From the NCBI GenBank assembly GCA_964399625.1, contig CAYNSB010000028.1, positions 1 through 53,627 of the forward strand: a stretch of DNA of 53,627 bases. The letters run 5' to 3'. Origin of the DNA: CAYNSB01 sp964399625. Lineage in GTDB: Bacteria; Planctomycetota; Phycisphaerae; Phycisphaerales; UBA1924. The first letter of the stretch is position 1. Each line of letters starts with the position of its first letter. A model generated the notes under the pieces. The model saw only the letters and a list, made by a program, of their open reading frames with translations. It did no database searches and was not told the origin of the DNA. Both the position numbers and the translations under genes were made by a program. Shown here piece after piece: positions 34,191 through 41,755 of this stretch.

Positions 34191-35659
34191 GCTTCTGGGA
34201 TTTCGAGAATCTCCGCGGGATCGTGGGCGGGAGCTGGGTCGCGCGCCCCGCGGCGGACACGTCGGGCTGCGGGCTCTCGACGGACACGCGGTCGCTGTCG
34301 CGCGGGCAGGTGTTCCTCGCCATCAAGGGTGAGCGGTTCGACGGGCACGCGATGCTGGGGCGGGCGCAGGAGGCGGGGGCGAGCCTGGCGATCATCGATG
34401 ATCTTGCGGCGTGCGGGGGAGGGGGGGCGCTGCCACCGGGGCTGGGCGTCGTGCGCGTGCCCGAGACGGGGCGGGCGCTTCTGGCGCTGGCGGCGGCGTA
34501 TCGGGCCACGCTCTCGCGAACGAGCGTGATCGCGGTGTGCGGGTCCAACGGAAAGACCACGACGGTGCGCCTGATCGACGCCGCGCTCTCGTCGTCGCTG
34601 TCGGGCACCTGCTCGCCCAAGTCGTTCAACAACCACATCGGCGTGCCGCTGACGATCCTGTCGGCCAGGGCGAGCGACGCGTATCTGATCTGCGAGGTGG
34701 GGACGAACGCCAAGGGGGAGATCGCGCAGTTGGCGAAGGTGGTTCGCCCCGACATCGCGGTGATCACGTCCATCGGGCGCGAGCACCTGGAGAAGCTCGG
34801 GAGCGTGCGGGAGGTGGCGCGGGAAGAGGCGAGCGTGCTCGAGTTCGTGCGGTCGTCGGGCGAGTCGCGGGCGCCGGGGGGCGGGGCGGGGATCGTGAAC
34901 GCCGACGCGCCGCACCTGCTCGAGACGATCGCCCGCCTGGAGCGCGCGCCGGGCGTGATGATCCGCTTCGGGTGGGGCGAGGGGGCGGACGTGCGGGTCG
35001 TCGGGACGGCGGCGGCGACGATCGGCGGCGGGCAGGCGGGCGGGGCGATGCGGATCACGCTCAACGACCGATCGGGGTTCGTCGTTCCGCTCGTGGGCGA
35101 GCACAACGCGAGCAACGCGGCGGCGGCGATCGCGGTGGCGCGGCGCCTGGGGCTGCGGGACGACCAGATCGCGGCGGGCCTTCTGCGGGCCAAGGGGCCG
35201 GAGATGCGCCTGGAGGTCTCGGAGGTGCGCGGGGTGAGGGTCGTGAACGACGCGTACAACGCGAACCCGGACAGCGTGCGCGCGGCGCTGGCGGCGTTCC
35301 CGGCGCTGGCGCGGGGCGCGTCGCGGCGCGTGCTGGTGCTGGGCGACATGCTCGAGCTGGGCTCGCACAGCGAGGCCGAGCACCGGGCGCTGGGCGAGGA
35401 GTTGGCGCGGATGCCGGATCTTGGTGCGGTGGTGCTCGTGGGTGCGGCGATGGGTCGGGCGGGCGAGGCGATGCGTTCGGGCGGGAGCGGCGCGGAGGTT
35501 CGGACGCTCGGATCGCTCGATGGGTCCGGGGCGATGGAGGTGGCGTCGATGCTGCGGGCGGGAGATGCGGTGCTGCTCAAGGGTTCGCGGGGGATGCGTC
35601 TGGAGCGGGTGGTGTCCGCCCTTTCGGGCGGGGCGTCCACGTCGGGCGCGGTCCATTGA
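34187..35659 (+). CDS. murF: UDP-MurNAc-tripeptide--D-Ala-D-Ala ligase
   Basis: 490 residues; attaches D-Ala-D-Ala to complete the pentapeptide precursor. Visible: STDTRSLSRGQVFLAIKGERFDGH near the start, ATP loop VCGSNGKTTTVRL (about 118-130), FNNHIGVPLTIL, EVGTNAKGEI, VITSIGREHLE, VNDAYNANPDSV, and VLGDMLELGSHSEAEH. These are in order and at normal spacing. The N-terminus includes MSFWDFENLRGIVGGSW. Starts in an ATGA overlap with murE and is followed 7 bp later by mraY, a normal dcw-cluster order. Confidence 0.95.
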   Translation: MSFWDFENLRGIVGGSWVARPAADTSGCGLSTDTRSLSRGQVFLAIKGERFDGHAMLGRAQEAGASLAIIDDLAACGGGGALPPGLGVVRVPETGRALLALAAAYRATLSRTSVIAVCGSNGKTTTVRLIDAALSSSLSGTCSPKSFNNHIGVPLTILSARASDAYLICEVGTNAKGEIAQLAKVVRPDIAVITSIGREHLEKLGSVREVAREEASVLEFVRSSGESRAPGGGAGIVNADAPHLLETIARLERAPGVMIRFGWGEGADVRVVGTAAATIGGGQAGGAMRITLNDRSGFVVPLVGEHNASNAAAAIAVARRLGLRDDQIAAGLLRAKGPEMRLEVSEVRGVRVVNDAYNANPDSVRAALAAFPALARGASRRVLVLGDMLELGSHSEAEHRALGEELARMPDLGAVVLVGAAMGRAGEAMRSGGSGAEVRTLGSLDGSGAMEVASMLRAGDAVLLKGSRGMRLERVVSALSGGASTSGAVH

Positions 35660-35666
35660 TCTTCTG

Positions 35667-36839
35667 ATGTTGTACTGGCTCGTCCAACGCCTGTCCCCTT
35701 GGCTCGTCGAGCACAAGCTCGACTGGGCGTTCAACGTGCTCTACCAGGTGCAGTTCCGGGCGCTGGCGGCGGCGGGGCTGGCGTTCCTGATCGTGATCGT
35801 GTTCATGAAGCGCGTGATCGTGATGCTCCGTCGGCTCAAGGTCGGCGACACGGGGCAGACGGACGCGGACCTGCTGCGCGAGGTGTTCGCGAGCAAGTCC
35901 AACGTGCCCACGATGGGCGGGCTGCTGATCGTCGGGGCGATCGGGGTCGCGACGCTGCTGCTGGCGGACGTGCGCCAGTTCTACGTGCAGGTGGGGCTGA
36001 TCGTGCTGCTGTGGCTGGCGGCGCTGGGGGGCGTGGACGACTGGCTCAAGCTGACGGCGTCGCGGCGCGGGGCCCGCTCGCGCCAGGGGCTGTACTCGTG
36101 GGAGAAGCTCGTCTTCCAGATCGGGCTGGGGCTGCTCGTCGGGCTATTCGTGTACGCGCACGGAGCGACGGCGGCCTCGCACGATCTGGCGCACGTGCTG
36201 AATCTGCCCGGGCAGAAGACGTACATCGACGGGGGGACGAACTTCAACCCGCACCTGATGTACCTGGGCAAGCCGGTGTTCATCGTGCTCAGCGTGCTGA
36301 TGGTCGCGGGGCTGTCCAACGCGGTGAACATCACCGACGGGATGGACGGGCTGGCGGGGGGCATCTCGGTGGCGGTGGCGCTGGGGCTGACGGTGCTGGC
36401 GCTGATCGCGGGCTCGCTCAAGGCGGCGCAGTACCTGCTCGTGCCGCACGTGCCGTTCTCGGATGAGCTGGCGGTGATGTCGGGGGCGATGGCCGGGGCG
36501 TGCCTTGGCTTCCTGTGGTTCAACTGCTCGCCGGCGCAGGTGTTCATGGGGGATTGCGGTGCGCTGGCGCTGGGGGGGCTGATCGGGTACGTGGCGCTGG
36601 TGACGCGCCAGGAGTTCGTGGTGCTGGTGATGTGCGGGTTCTTCCTGTGGGAGATCGCGAGCGTGGTGCTGCAGGTGGGGTGCTTCAAGCTGACGGGCGG
36701 CAAGCGGATCTTCCGGGTGGCGCCGTTCCACCACCACCTGCACCTGGGCGGGTGGAGCGAGCAGCAGGTGGTGGCGCGGGCGTGGATCGTGTCGATCCTG
36801 TGCGTGGTGATCGCGCTGGCGACGATCAAGCTGCGGTGA
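35667..36839 (+). CDS. mraY: Phospho-MurNAc-pentapeptide-transferase
   Basis: 390 residues, polytopic inner-membrane enzyme that makes lipid I on undecaprenyl phosphate. Ten or so hydrophobic segments. Active-site landmarks: KSNVPTMGG, DDWLK, NAVNITDGMDGLAGG, VFMGDCGALALGG with the conserved aspartate, and the HHH segment RVAPFHHHLHLGGWSEQQVV. Two usual residues differ: FMGD(T/V)GSLALGG reads FMGDCGALALGG, and HHHxE reads HHHLH. The family identity is not in doubt. Start ATG at 35667 is 7 bp after murF, with no clear ribosome binding site, so coupling is likely. murG/murD-type genes do not follow. Confidence 0.95.
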   Translation: MLYWLVQRLSPWLVEHKLDWAFNVLYQVQFRALAAAGLAFLIVIVFMKRVIVMLRRLKVGDTGQTDADLLREVFASKSNVPTMGGLLIVGAIGVATLLLADVRQFYVQVGLIVLLWLAALGGVDDWLKLTASRRGARSRQGLYSWEKLVFQIGLGLLVGLFVYAHGATAASHDLAHVLNLPGQKTYIDGGTNFNPHLMYLGKPVFIVLSVLMVAGLSNAVNITDGMDGLAGGISVAVALGLTVLALIAGSLKAAQYLLVPHVPFSDELAVMSGAMAGACLGFLWFNCSPAQVFMGDCGALALGGLIGYVALVTRQEFVVLVMCGFFLWEIASVVLQVGCFKLTGGKRIFRVAPFHHHLHLGGWSEQQVVARAWIVSILCVVIALATIKLR

Positions 36840-36859
36840 GTTGGGCCCGCGTCGATCCC

Positions 36860-36865
36860 TACAGT
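36860..36865 (+). promoter_or_regulatory. Candidate leaderless -10 (TACAGT) for gatC
   Basis: TACAGT ends 5 nt before the gatC ATG at 36871; no ribosome binding site is present. Confidence 0.5.
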
Positions 36866-36870
36866 CGGGC

Positions 36871-37185
36871 ATGTCGCAGGAACGAGCGCTCACGCAGGAT
36901 GAGGTCCGCAGGGTCGCGGCGCTGGCGCGCCTGTCGCTGAGCGACGCGCAGATCGAGCAGTACCGCGGGCAGATTTCGGCGATTCTCGGGTACGTGCATC
37001 GCCTGGCGGAGCTCGACCTGAGGGGCGTGGAGCCGCTGACGCACGCGGCCGACGCGGTGAACCGGCTCGATCGCGATGAGCCCGGGCCCACGCTGTCCAA
37101 CGCGGCGCTGATGGCGATGGCCCCCGAGGCGATGCCGCCGTTCGTCAAGGTGCCCAAGGTGATCGATGGGGGGGATGGGGCCTAG
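36871..37185 (+). CDS. gatC: Asp-tRNA(Asn)/Glu-tRNA(Gln) amidotransferase subunit C
   Basis: 104 residues, the small stabilising subunit of GatCAB, which amidates mischarged Glu-tRNA(Gln) or Asp-tRNA(Asn). Visible: LTQDEVRRVAALARLSLSDAQIEQYRGQISAILGYVHRLAELD, the GVEPLTHA segment and the C-terminal PPFVKVPKVID, all standard for GatC. gatA follows after one intervening gene; gatB is not in the window. Start ATG at 36871 lies 5 nt after TACAGT. Confidence 0.93.
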   Translation: MSQERALTQDEVRRVAALARLSLSDAQIEQYRGQISAILGYVHRLAELDLRGVEPLTHAADAVNRLDRDEPGPTLSNAALMAMAPEAMPPFVKVPKVIDGGDGA

Positions 37186-37216
37186 GGCGATCGCGAGTTC
37201 GTTTCTTCGCGACGCC
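37186..37216 (+). terminator. Hairpin directly after gatC
   Basis: GGCGATCGCGA (37186-37196) pairs with TCGCGACGCC (37207-37216), ten base pairs with one bulged A and a 10-nt loop, starting at the base after the gatC stop codon. No U-tract follows, so it may be a factor-dependent terminator or an mRNA-end stabiliser. Confidence 0.45.
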
Positions 37217-37246
37217 CATGAAACGGGCCTCTGACGCTTCCGAAGA

Positions 37247-37252
37247 TATAAT
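37247..37252 (+). promoter_or_regulatory. Perfect TATAAT -10 box before the DUF2231 gene
   Basis: TATAAT sits in a short AT-rich island (37241-37275), with a small dyad AAACA-N4-TGTTT just downstream (37258-37271). Transcription from it would give a leader of about 130 nt that includes a 6-bp hairpin GGACGC/GCGTCC. It is the only exact TATAAT promoter candidate noticed; no good -35 is seen. Confidence 0.5.
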
Positions 37253-37391
37253 CGGACAAACATGGTTGTTTAATACGCCGTGGTCCGTCCTGGTGTCTTG
37301 CGGACGCTGGGCCCTTCGGCGTCCCTTGGGGATCGCAGCCCGGGGACGTGTCGAACCGCGCTCCTCGCCCGCGTGAGAAGGAGGTCGCGCC

Positions 37392-37913
37392 ATGCTATCT
37401 GATCTGATTCGTTCGCTGTCGGATGCGCCCACGCGTCACGCCATCCTGGTGCATGTCCCGATTGCGCTTGGAGCGCTGGGCGTGCTGCCGCTGCTGGCGT
37501 GCGCGATCGGGCGATTCCGCTCGCGCGTGCTGGCGATGGTGTGCGTCGGGGTGTTCGTGCTTGCGTCCGGCGGGGCGGCGCTCGCCGAGGGCGCGGGGGA
37601 GGACGCGGCGGAGCACGCCGGGCCGCTGGGAGCGCCCGCGAAGCAGGCCCTTGAGCGTCACGAGGATCTCGGCGAGGGTGGTTGGGTGTGGCCGCTGATC
37701 CCCGCGTCGCTGAGCGCGCTGACCCTGGTGCGACGGCGCTCGATCGCGGTGCCCGCGGGTGCCGTTGCGCTCGTGGCGGCGGTGGGCGTCGGGGCGTGGG
37801 TCTCGCTCGCGGGGCACACGGGCGGGGTGCTCGTCTACACGCACGGGATCAACGCGGGTCCAAGGTCGACACCCGTGGCGGTGCCGGGGCACGCCGCGAA
37901 CGGCGACGATTGA
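37392..37913 (+). CDS. DUF2231-type membrane protein
   Basis: 173 residues, about four transmembrane helices. The N-terminal HAILVHVPIALGALGVLPLLACAIGRF resembles the HPxLVHFPIAL opening of DUF2231 proteins, and the C-terminal LAGHTGGVLVYTHGIN resembles their GGxLVYxxG end; histidines in both places may bind haem or metal, by analogy with related membrane families. Central acidic loop GAGEDAAEHAG. ATG at 37392 follows AAGGAGG by 6 nt. It splits gatC and gatA, an unusual place for a membrane protein, and ends 24 bp before gatA. Confidence 0.75.
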   Translation: MLSDLIRSLSDAPTRHAILVHVPIALGALGVLPLLACAIGRFRSRVLAMVCVGVFVLASGGAALAEGAGEDAAEHAGPLGAPAKQALERHEDLGEGGWVWPLIPASLSALTLVRRRSIAVPAGAVALVAAVGVGAWVSLAGHTGGVLVYTHGINAGPRSTPVAVPGHAANGDD

Positions 37914-37924
37914 GCGCGGAGCCC

Positions 37925-37930
37925 TACCCT
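37925..37930 (+). promoter_or_regulatory. Candidate leaderless -10 (TACCCT) for gatA
   Basis: TACCCT ends 7 nt before the gatA GTG at 37938 in the 24-bp space after the DUF2231 gene; no ribosome binding site is present. Confidence 0.5.
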
Positions 37931-37937
37931 CTCGCGC

Positions 37938-39476
37938 GTGAGCCAATCGCTGACACAGATCGCCGGAGCGATTCGCGCGGGATCGCAGAGCGCGGAGGAA
38001 ACGACGCGGACGGCGCTCTCGCGCCTGGACGCGCTGAACCCGCGCCTGAACGCGTTCCTGGACACGTTCCACGCGCGGGCGATCCTCGCGGCTCGGCGGA
38101 TCGATGAGCGCGTGAAGAGAGGCGAGCCCGTGGGCCCGCTGGCGGGCGTGCCCGTGGCGCTCAAGGACAACATCTGCACGGGGCCGGATCTCTTTGCCGG
38201 CGACGCGGACGGCGCGCGCGAGACCGCGGGCGGGCGGACGACGTGCGGATCGCGATTCCTCGAGGCGTACCACTCGCCCTACAGCGCGACGGCGGCGCGG
38301 CGCCTTGCGGACGCGGGGGCCATCGTGATCGGCAAGACGAATCTCGATGAGTTCGCGATGGGCTCCTCGGGTGAGAACTCGGCGTTCGGCGCGACGCGGA
38401 ACCCGTGGGACCTGACGCGCGTGCCGGGCGGAAGCTCGTCGGGGTCCGCGGCGGCGGTGGCGGCCGGGGTGGTGCCCGCGGCGCTGGGGTCGGACACGGG
38501 CGGGTCGATCCGCCAGCCGGCGAGCCTGTGCGGGATCGTGGGGCTGAAGCCGACGTACGGGCGGGTATCGCGGTACGGGCTCGTGGCGTTCGCGTCGAGC
38601 CTCGATCAGATCGGGCCGTTGACGAGGAGCGTGGGCGATGCCGCGGCGGTGCTGACGGCGCTGGCGGGTCGCGACGCGCACGACTCGACGAGCGCGGACC
38701 TGGCGCACGAGGATTTCGGGAGGGACCTCGAGAGGCCGATCGAGGGGCTCGTGCTGGGCGTGCCCAGGCAGGCGCGATCGTCGGCGAACCACCCGTCGGT
38801 GGCGTCGGCGCTGGAGAACGCGGTGCGTGTGTACGAGTCGCTGGGCGCGCGCACGATCGAGGTCGATCTGGCGCACACGGACTACGGGATCGCGGCGTAC
38901 TACATCGTGGCGACGGCTGAGGCGTCCTCGAACCTGGCGCGGTTCGACGGCGTGCGGTACGGGCGGCGGGCGAAGCTTGGCCCGGACGAGGGGCTGATGG
39001 AGTTGTACTGCCGCTCGCGGGCCGAGGGGTTCGGGGCGGAGGTGCAGCGCCGGATCGTGCTGGGGACGTACGTGCTGAGCGCGGGGTACTACGACGCATA
39101 CTACGCGACGGCGCTCAAGGCCCGTCGCAAGATCAAGCAGGACTACGACGCGGCGTTCGCGGGCGATGGCGCGGGCGGAACCCGCTGCGATGCGCTGCTG
39201 CTGCCCACCGCGCCCACGCCGGCCTTTGCGCTGGGGAGCAAGACGAGCGACCCGCTGCAGATGTACCTGGAGGACGTGTACACGGTGGGCGTGAACCTGG
39301 CGGGGCTGCCGGCGATCAGCATCCCCGCGGGGTTTGCGAGCGTGGGCGGGAGCGACCTGCCCGTGGGCGTTCAGCTGATCGGGCCGGCGTGGCAGGAATC
39401 ACGCCTGCTGCGGATCGCCCGGATGTTCGAGCGGGCGACGGATTTTTCCTCTCGCCGCCCTCCCACTACTGTTTGA
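37938..39476 (+). CDS. gatA: Asp-tRNA(Asn)/Glu-tRNA(Gln) amidotransferase subunit A
   Basis: 512 residues, the glutaminase/amidase subunit that supplies ammonia to GatB. The amidase signature is complete: catalytic lysine in PVALKDNIC (about 76), GSSSGSAAAVAAG and the cis-serine/serine nucleophile pair in GSDTGGSIRQPASLCGIVGLKP, followed by GRVSRYGLVAFASSLDQIGP. The C-terminus has DVYTVGVNLAGLPAISIPAGF and GVQLIGPAW. Length matches GatA with short insertions. GTG start at 37938 with TACCCT 7 nt upstream. gatC is 750 bp upstream, separated by the DUF2231 gene. Confidence 0.96.
   Translation: MSQSLTQIAGAIRAGSQSAEETTRTALSRLDALNPRLNAFLDTFHARAILAARRIDERVKRGEPVGPLAGVPVALKDNICTGPDLFAGDADGARETAGGRTTCGSRFLEAYHSPYSATAARRLADAGAIVIGKTNLDEFAMGSSGENSAFGATRNPWDLTRVPGGSSSGSAAAVAAGVVPAALGSDTGGSIRQPASLCGIVGLKPTYGRVSRYGLVAFASSLDQIGPLTRSVGDAAAVLTALAGRDAHDSTSADLAHEDFGRDLERPIEGLVLGVPRQARSSANHPSVASALENAVRVYESLGARTIEVDLAHTDYGIAAYYIVATAEASSNLARFDGVRYGRRAKLGPDEGLMELYCRSRAEGFGAEVQRRIVLGTYVLSAGYYDAYYATALKARRKIKQDYDAAFAGDGAGGTRCDALLLPTAPTPAFALGSKTSDPLQMYLEDVYTVGVNLAGLPAISIPAGFASVGGSDLPVGVQLIGPAWQESRLLRIARMFERATDFSSRRPPTTV
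39467..39472 (+). promoter_or_regulatory. Candidate -10 (TACTGT) for the gene at 39525
   Basis: TACTGT overlaps the end of gatA and would start an mRNA about 45 nt before the ATG at 39525, which has a GAGGAGG ribosome binding site. Confidence 0.3.
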
Positions 39477-39524
39477 GTGTGGCGCGGGCGGGCCTGCGAT
39501 CAAGCGCGCAACGAGGAGGCGATC

Positions 39525-41060
39525 ATGCGTCGAGCGTGGATCGGATCGATCGGGGTTGCTGTGGGTCTGTGCGCCGGGGCGTGGGCCCAGATCGCGCCCG
39601 GACGGGCGCCCGAGGCGACGAGTGCGCCGGGCGAGCCGCTGGCGAGCGTGAACGAGCGCCTCGACGCGATCGCGACCAAGGCGATCGCCTGGCTGCGGGC
39701 GCAGCAGGACGCGTCGGGCGGGTGGAGTGTCAACAAGGACGGGCCCAACTACCCGGCGATCTCGGCGCTGGTGCTCAACGGGATGCTCATGCAGCCGGGC
39801 CTCGACGAGAAGGACGAGAGCATCGCCAAGGGCGTGTCGTGGGTGCTTGGGTTCGTGCAGCCCGACGGGGGCATCTACGACAAGGTGCTGCCGAGCTACA
39901 ACACGTCGATCTGCGTGTCGATGCTGTCGCGGGTGACGAGCCCCGAGGCGAAGAAGGCGGTGGCGGGCGCGGTGCCGTTCCTCAAGGGGCTGCAGTTCGG
40001 GGACGGGGCGATCGTGGACGGGCCGTTCGCCAAGGAGACGGGGCGGGTGGACAAGTCCAGCCCGTTCTACGGGGGCGTGGGGTACGGGCGATCGGGGCGG
40101 CCCGATCTGTCGAACCTGGCGTTCTTCGTGCAGGCGATGCACGACGCGAAGGTGCCCGCGGACGATCCGGCGTTCCAGCGGGCGCTGGTGTTCCTGCAGC
40201 GGACGCAGATGCAGAGCGGGGTGAACGATCAGACGTACGCGAAGGACTCTTCGCAGGGCGGGTTCATCTACAGCACGAGCCTCAAGAGCGAACTGCCCGG
40301 GTCGGGGCAGAGCTTCGCGGGCGAGATCGAGGAGAGCCTTGATGGCGAGCCGGGGTGCGTGCTGACGATCTCGCTGGCGCCGGGGCCGGATGGGCGGGCG
40401 CGGAATCTGCCCAAGGCGCTGGTGATGGATCGGGTGAGGTCGGCGATCGCGGGCTCGACGCTCGCGGAGATCGCGCGGGTGAAGGAGTTCCGCGTGCTGA
40501 GCGGGCCCACGCCCGACGGGTTCAACTCGAACCGCTTCGAGGTGCGCGCGCCCATCACGGAGCGTGCGGAGGACTTCCGCCAGCAGGTGGAGTCGGCGTT
40601 CGCGGACATGGGCCCGGGGATCGTGAGGGTGGGCGTGGCGCCCGCGAAGTCGTGGAAGGGGATCAACCGGTTGCGCGCGTACGGATCGATGACCTACGCG
40701 GGGTTCAAGAGTTACCTGTACGCGAAGCTGGACAAGGACGACGAGCGTGTGAAGGCCGCGCTGTCGTGGATCCAGCGGAACTACGGGCTCGATCAGAACC
40801 CGGGGCTGGGCAAGGACGGGATGTACTACTACTTCCTGACGTTTGCGCGGGCGCTCAACGCTTGGGGTGAGAAGACGATCGACGTGAAGGAGGAGACGGG
40901 CACGCGGGCCCGGAACTGGCGCGCCGACCTGGTCGATCGGCTGGCGGCGCTGCAGAAGCCCGACGGCTCGTTCGCGAGCATGGACGAGCGTTGGATGGAG
41001 GGCAACCCCGTGCTGATCACGGCGTACGCGCTGCTGGCGCTGGAGCACGCGCGGGAGTAA
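39525..41060 (+). CDS. Secreted prenyltransferase/squalene-oxidase-fold protein with inserted domain
   Basis: 511 residues. Signal peptide (RRAWIGSIGVAVGLCAGAWAQ), then alpha-toroid repeats: AIAWLRAQQDASGGWSV, GVSWVLGFVQPDGGIYD, FLQRTQMQSGVND and, after an interruption, LRAYGSMTYAGFKSYLYA, ALSWIQRNYGLDQNPGLGKDGMYYYF, RLAALQKPDGSFAS. About 110 residues (roughly 270-380, from GSGQSFAGEIEESLDGEPG to RVGVAPAKSWKGIN) interrupt the repeats with an alternating beta/alpha pattern (VLTISLA ... VMDRVRSAI ... RFEVRAPITERAEDFRQQVESAF). No DxDD acid motif. GAGGAGG lies ahead of ATG 39525. Probably exported and non-catalytic; distinct from the paralogous fold at 21043. Confidence 0.85.
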   Translation: MRRAWIGSIGVAVGLCAGAWAQIAPGRAPEATSAPGEPLASVNERLDAIATKAIAWLRAQQDASGGWSVNKDGPNYPAISALVLNGMLMQPGLDEKDESIAKGVSWVLGFVQPDGGIYDKVLPSYNTSICVSMLSRVTSPEAKKAVAGAVPFLKGLQFGDGAIVDGPFAKETGRVDKSSPFYGGVGYGRSGRPDLSNLAFFVQAMHDAKVPADDPAFQRALVFLQRTQMQSGVNDQTYAKDSSQGGFIYSTSLKSELPGSGQSFAGEIEESLDGEPGCVLTISLAPGPDGRARNLPKALVMDRVRSAIAGSTLAEIARVKEFRVLSGPTPDGFNSNRFEVRAPITERAEDFRQQVESAFADMGPGIVRVGVAPAKSWKGINRLRAYGSMTYAGFKSYLYAKLDKDDERVKAALSWIQRNYGLDQNPGLGKDGMYYYFLTFARALNAWGEKTIDVKEETGTRARNWRADLVDRLAALQKPDGSFASMDERWMEGNPVLITAYALLALEHARE

Positions 41061-41220
41061 GGCCCCGCGGGGGGTGTCCACGCCCGGAAATCGGGGTCTT
41101 CCGCGTCGGCGGGACGAATCGGGGCGAGATTCGGGTTTCGCGGCCGGGATGGGGCTGTATGCTTACGGAGTTCGGGGTGGGGATTGGGATCATGGACGCC
41201 GGTGAACGTGTGATGCGCGC

Positions 41221-41526
41221 ATGAAGGACGACTCGTTTGTCAAGATCGCCAAGGCCCTGGCGGACCCAACCCGCCGGAGGATGCTCGCCGAGCTGCGCGG
41301 CGCGGGCGGTGGCGGGCTGACGTGCTCGTGCATGTGCGCGCGGTTCCCGCTGAGCCAGCCGACGATCAGCCACCACATCCGCACGCTCGAGGAGGCGGGG
41401 CTGATCGACGTTGAGAAGTCCGGGCAGTTCCACGTGCTGAGCGTGAACGAGCGGGTGCTGCGCTCGTTCGCGGGCGAGCTGACGGGCGGGGCAACCAAGC
41501 GCAAGCGGGCGGCGGCGCGGGCGTGA
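41221..41526 (+). CDS. ArsR/SmtB-family winged-helix regulator
   Basis: 101 residues. Typical ArsR core: FVKIAKALADPTRRRMLAELR, recognition helix LSQPTISHHIRTLEEAGLIDVEKSGQFHVLSV. Three cysteines (C35, C37, C39 in LTCSCMCARF) sit where metalloid sensors such as ArsR carry their CxC pair, so a thiol-reactive metal, metalloid or oxidant signal is plausible. A region with two inverted repeats lies 125-170 bp downstream of its stop, before the first dehydrogenase gene, and is the most likely operator. No ribosome binding site is evident at the ATG; TATGCT at 41157-41162 is a possible -10. Confidence 0.9.
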   Translation: MKDDSFVKIAKALADPTRRRMLAELRGAGGGGLTCSCMCARFPLSQPTISHHIRTLEEAGLIDVEKSGQFHVLSVNERVLRSFAGELTGGATKRKRAAARA

Positions 41527-41651
41527 TCGGGGCCGATCGGCGTGGAGAATGAGCGCCGGTGCGTGCGGCGGTGACGGGCGGGTGCGAGCGCCCACCGAAC
41601 GCCGATCCGAACACACGCCAGAATCTTTGTCAAGATTGCCTGGGGACTTGT

Positions 41652-41667
41652 ATCGACGCATGTCGAT
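41652..41667. promoter_or_regulatory. Inverted repeat 1 (ATCGAC-N4-GTCGAT), probable ArsR operator
   Basis: A perfect 6-bp inverted repeat with 4-nt spacer in an AT-rich strip between the ArsR gene and the first dehydrogenase gene. It overlaps a candidate promoter (TTGTCA at 41627, 18 nt, TATCGA at 41651). Confidence 0.65.
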
Positions 41668-41673
41668 GTGAAT

Positions 41674-41695
41674 CATATCGACACTCATCGATATG
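41674..41695. promoter_or_regulatory. Inverted repeat 2 (CATATCGA-N6-TCGATATG), probable ArsR operator
   Basis: A perfect 8-bp inverted repeat with 6-nt spacer, 6 bp after inverted repeat 1 and sharing the ATCGA core, 22 bp from centre to centre or about two helical turns. Size and symmetry suit a dimeric winged-helix protein. Confidence 0.7.
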
Positions 41696-41755
41696 TCCCG
41701 ATCGCCCGGGCGGATGTTTCCGCCCGGGGCGCGCGGGGCGGACAAGGAGCGCATC

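Noticed and set aside
41236..41640. A 15-nt near-repeat, TTTGTCAAGATNGCC, at 41236 and 41626
   Set aside because: One copy is inside the ArsR coding sequence. Only two copies with one mismatch; no flanking structure, so it may be chance, although the second may contain a -35 element.
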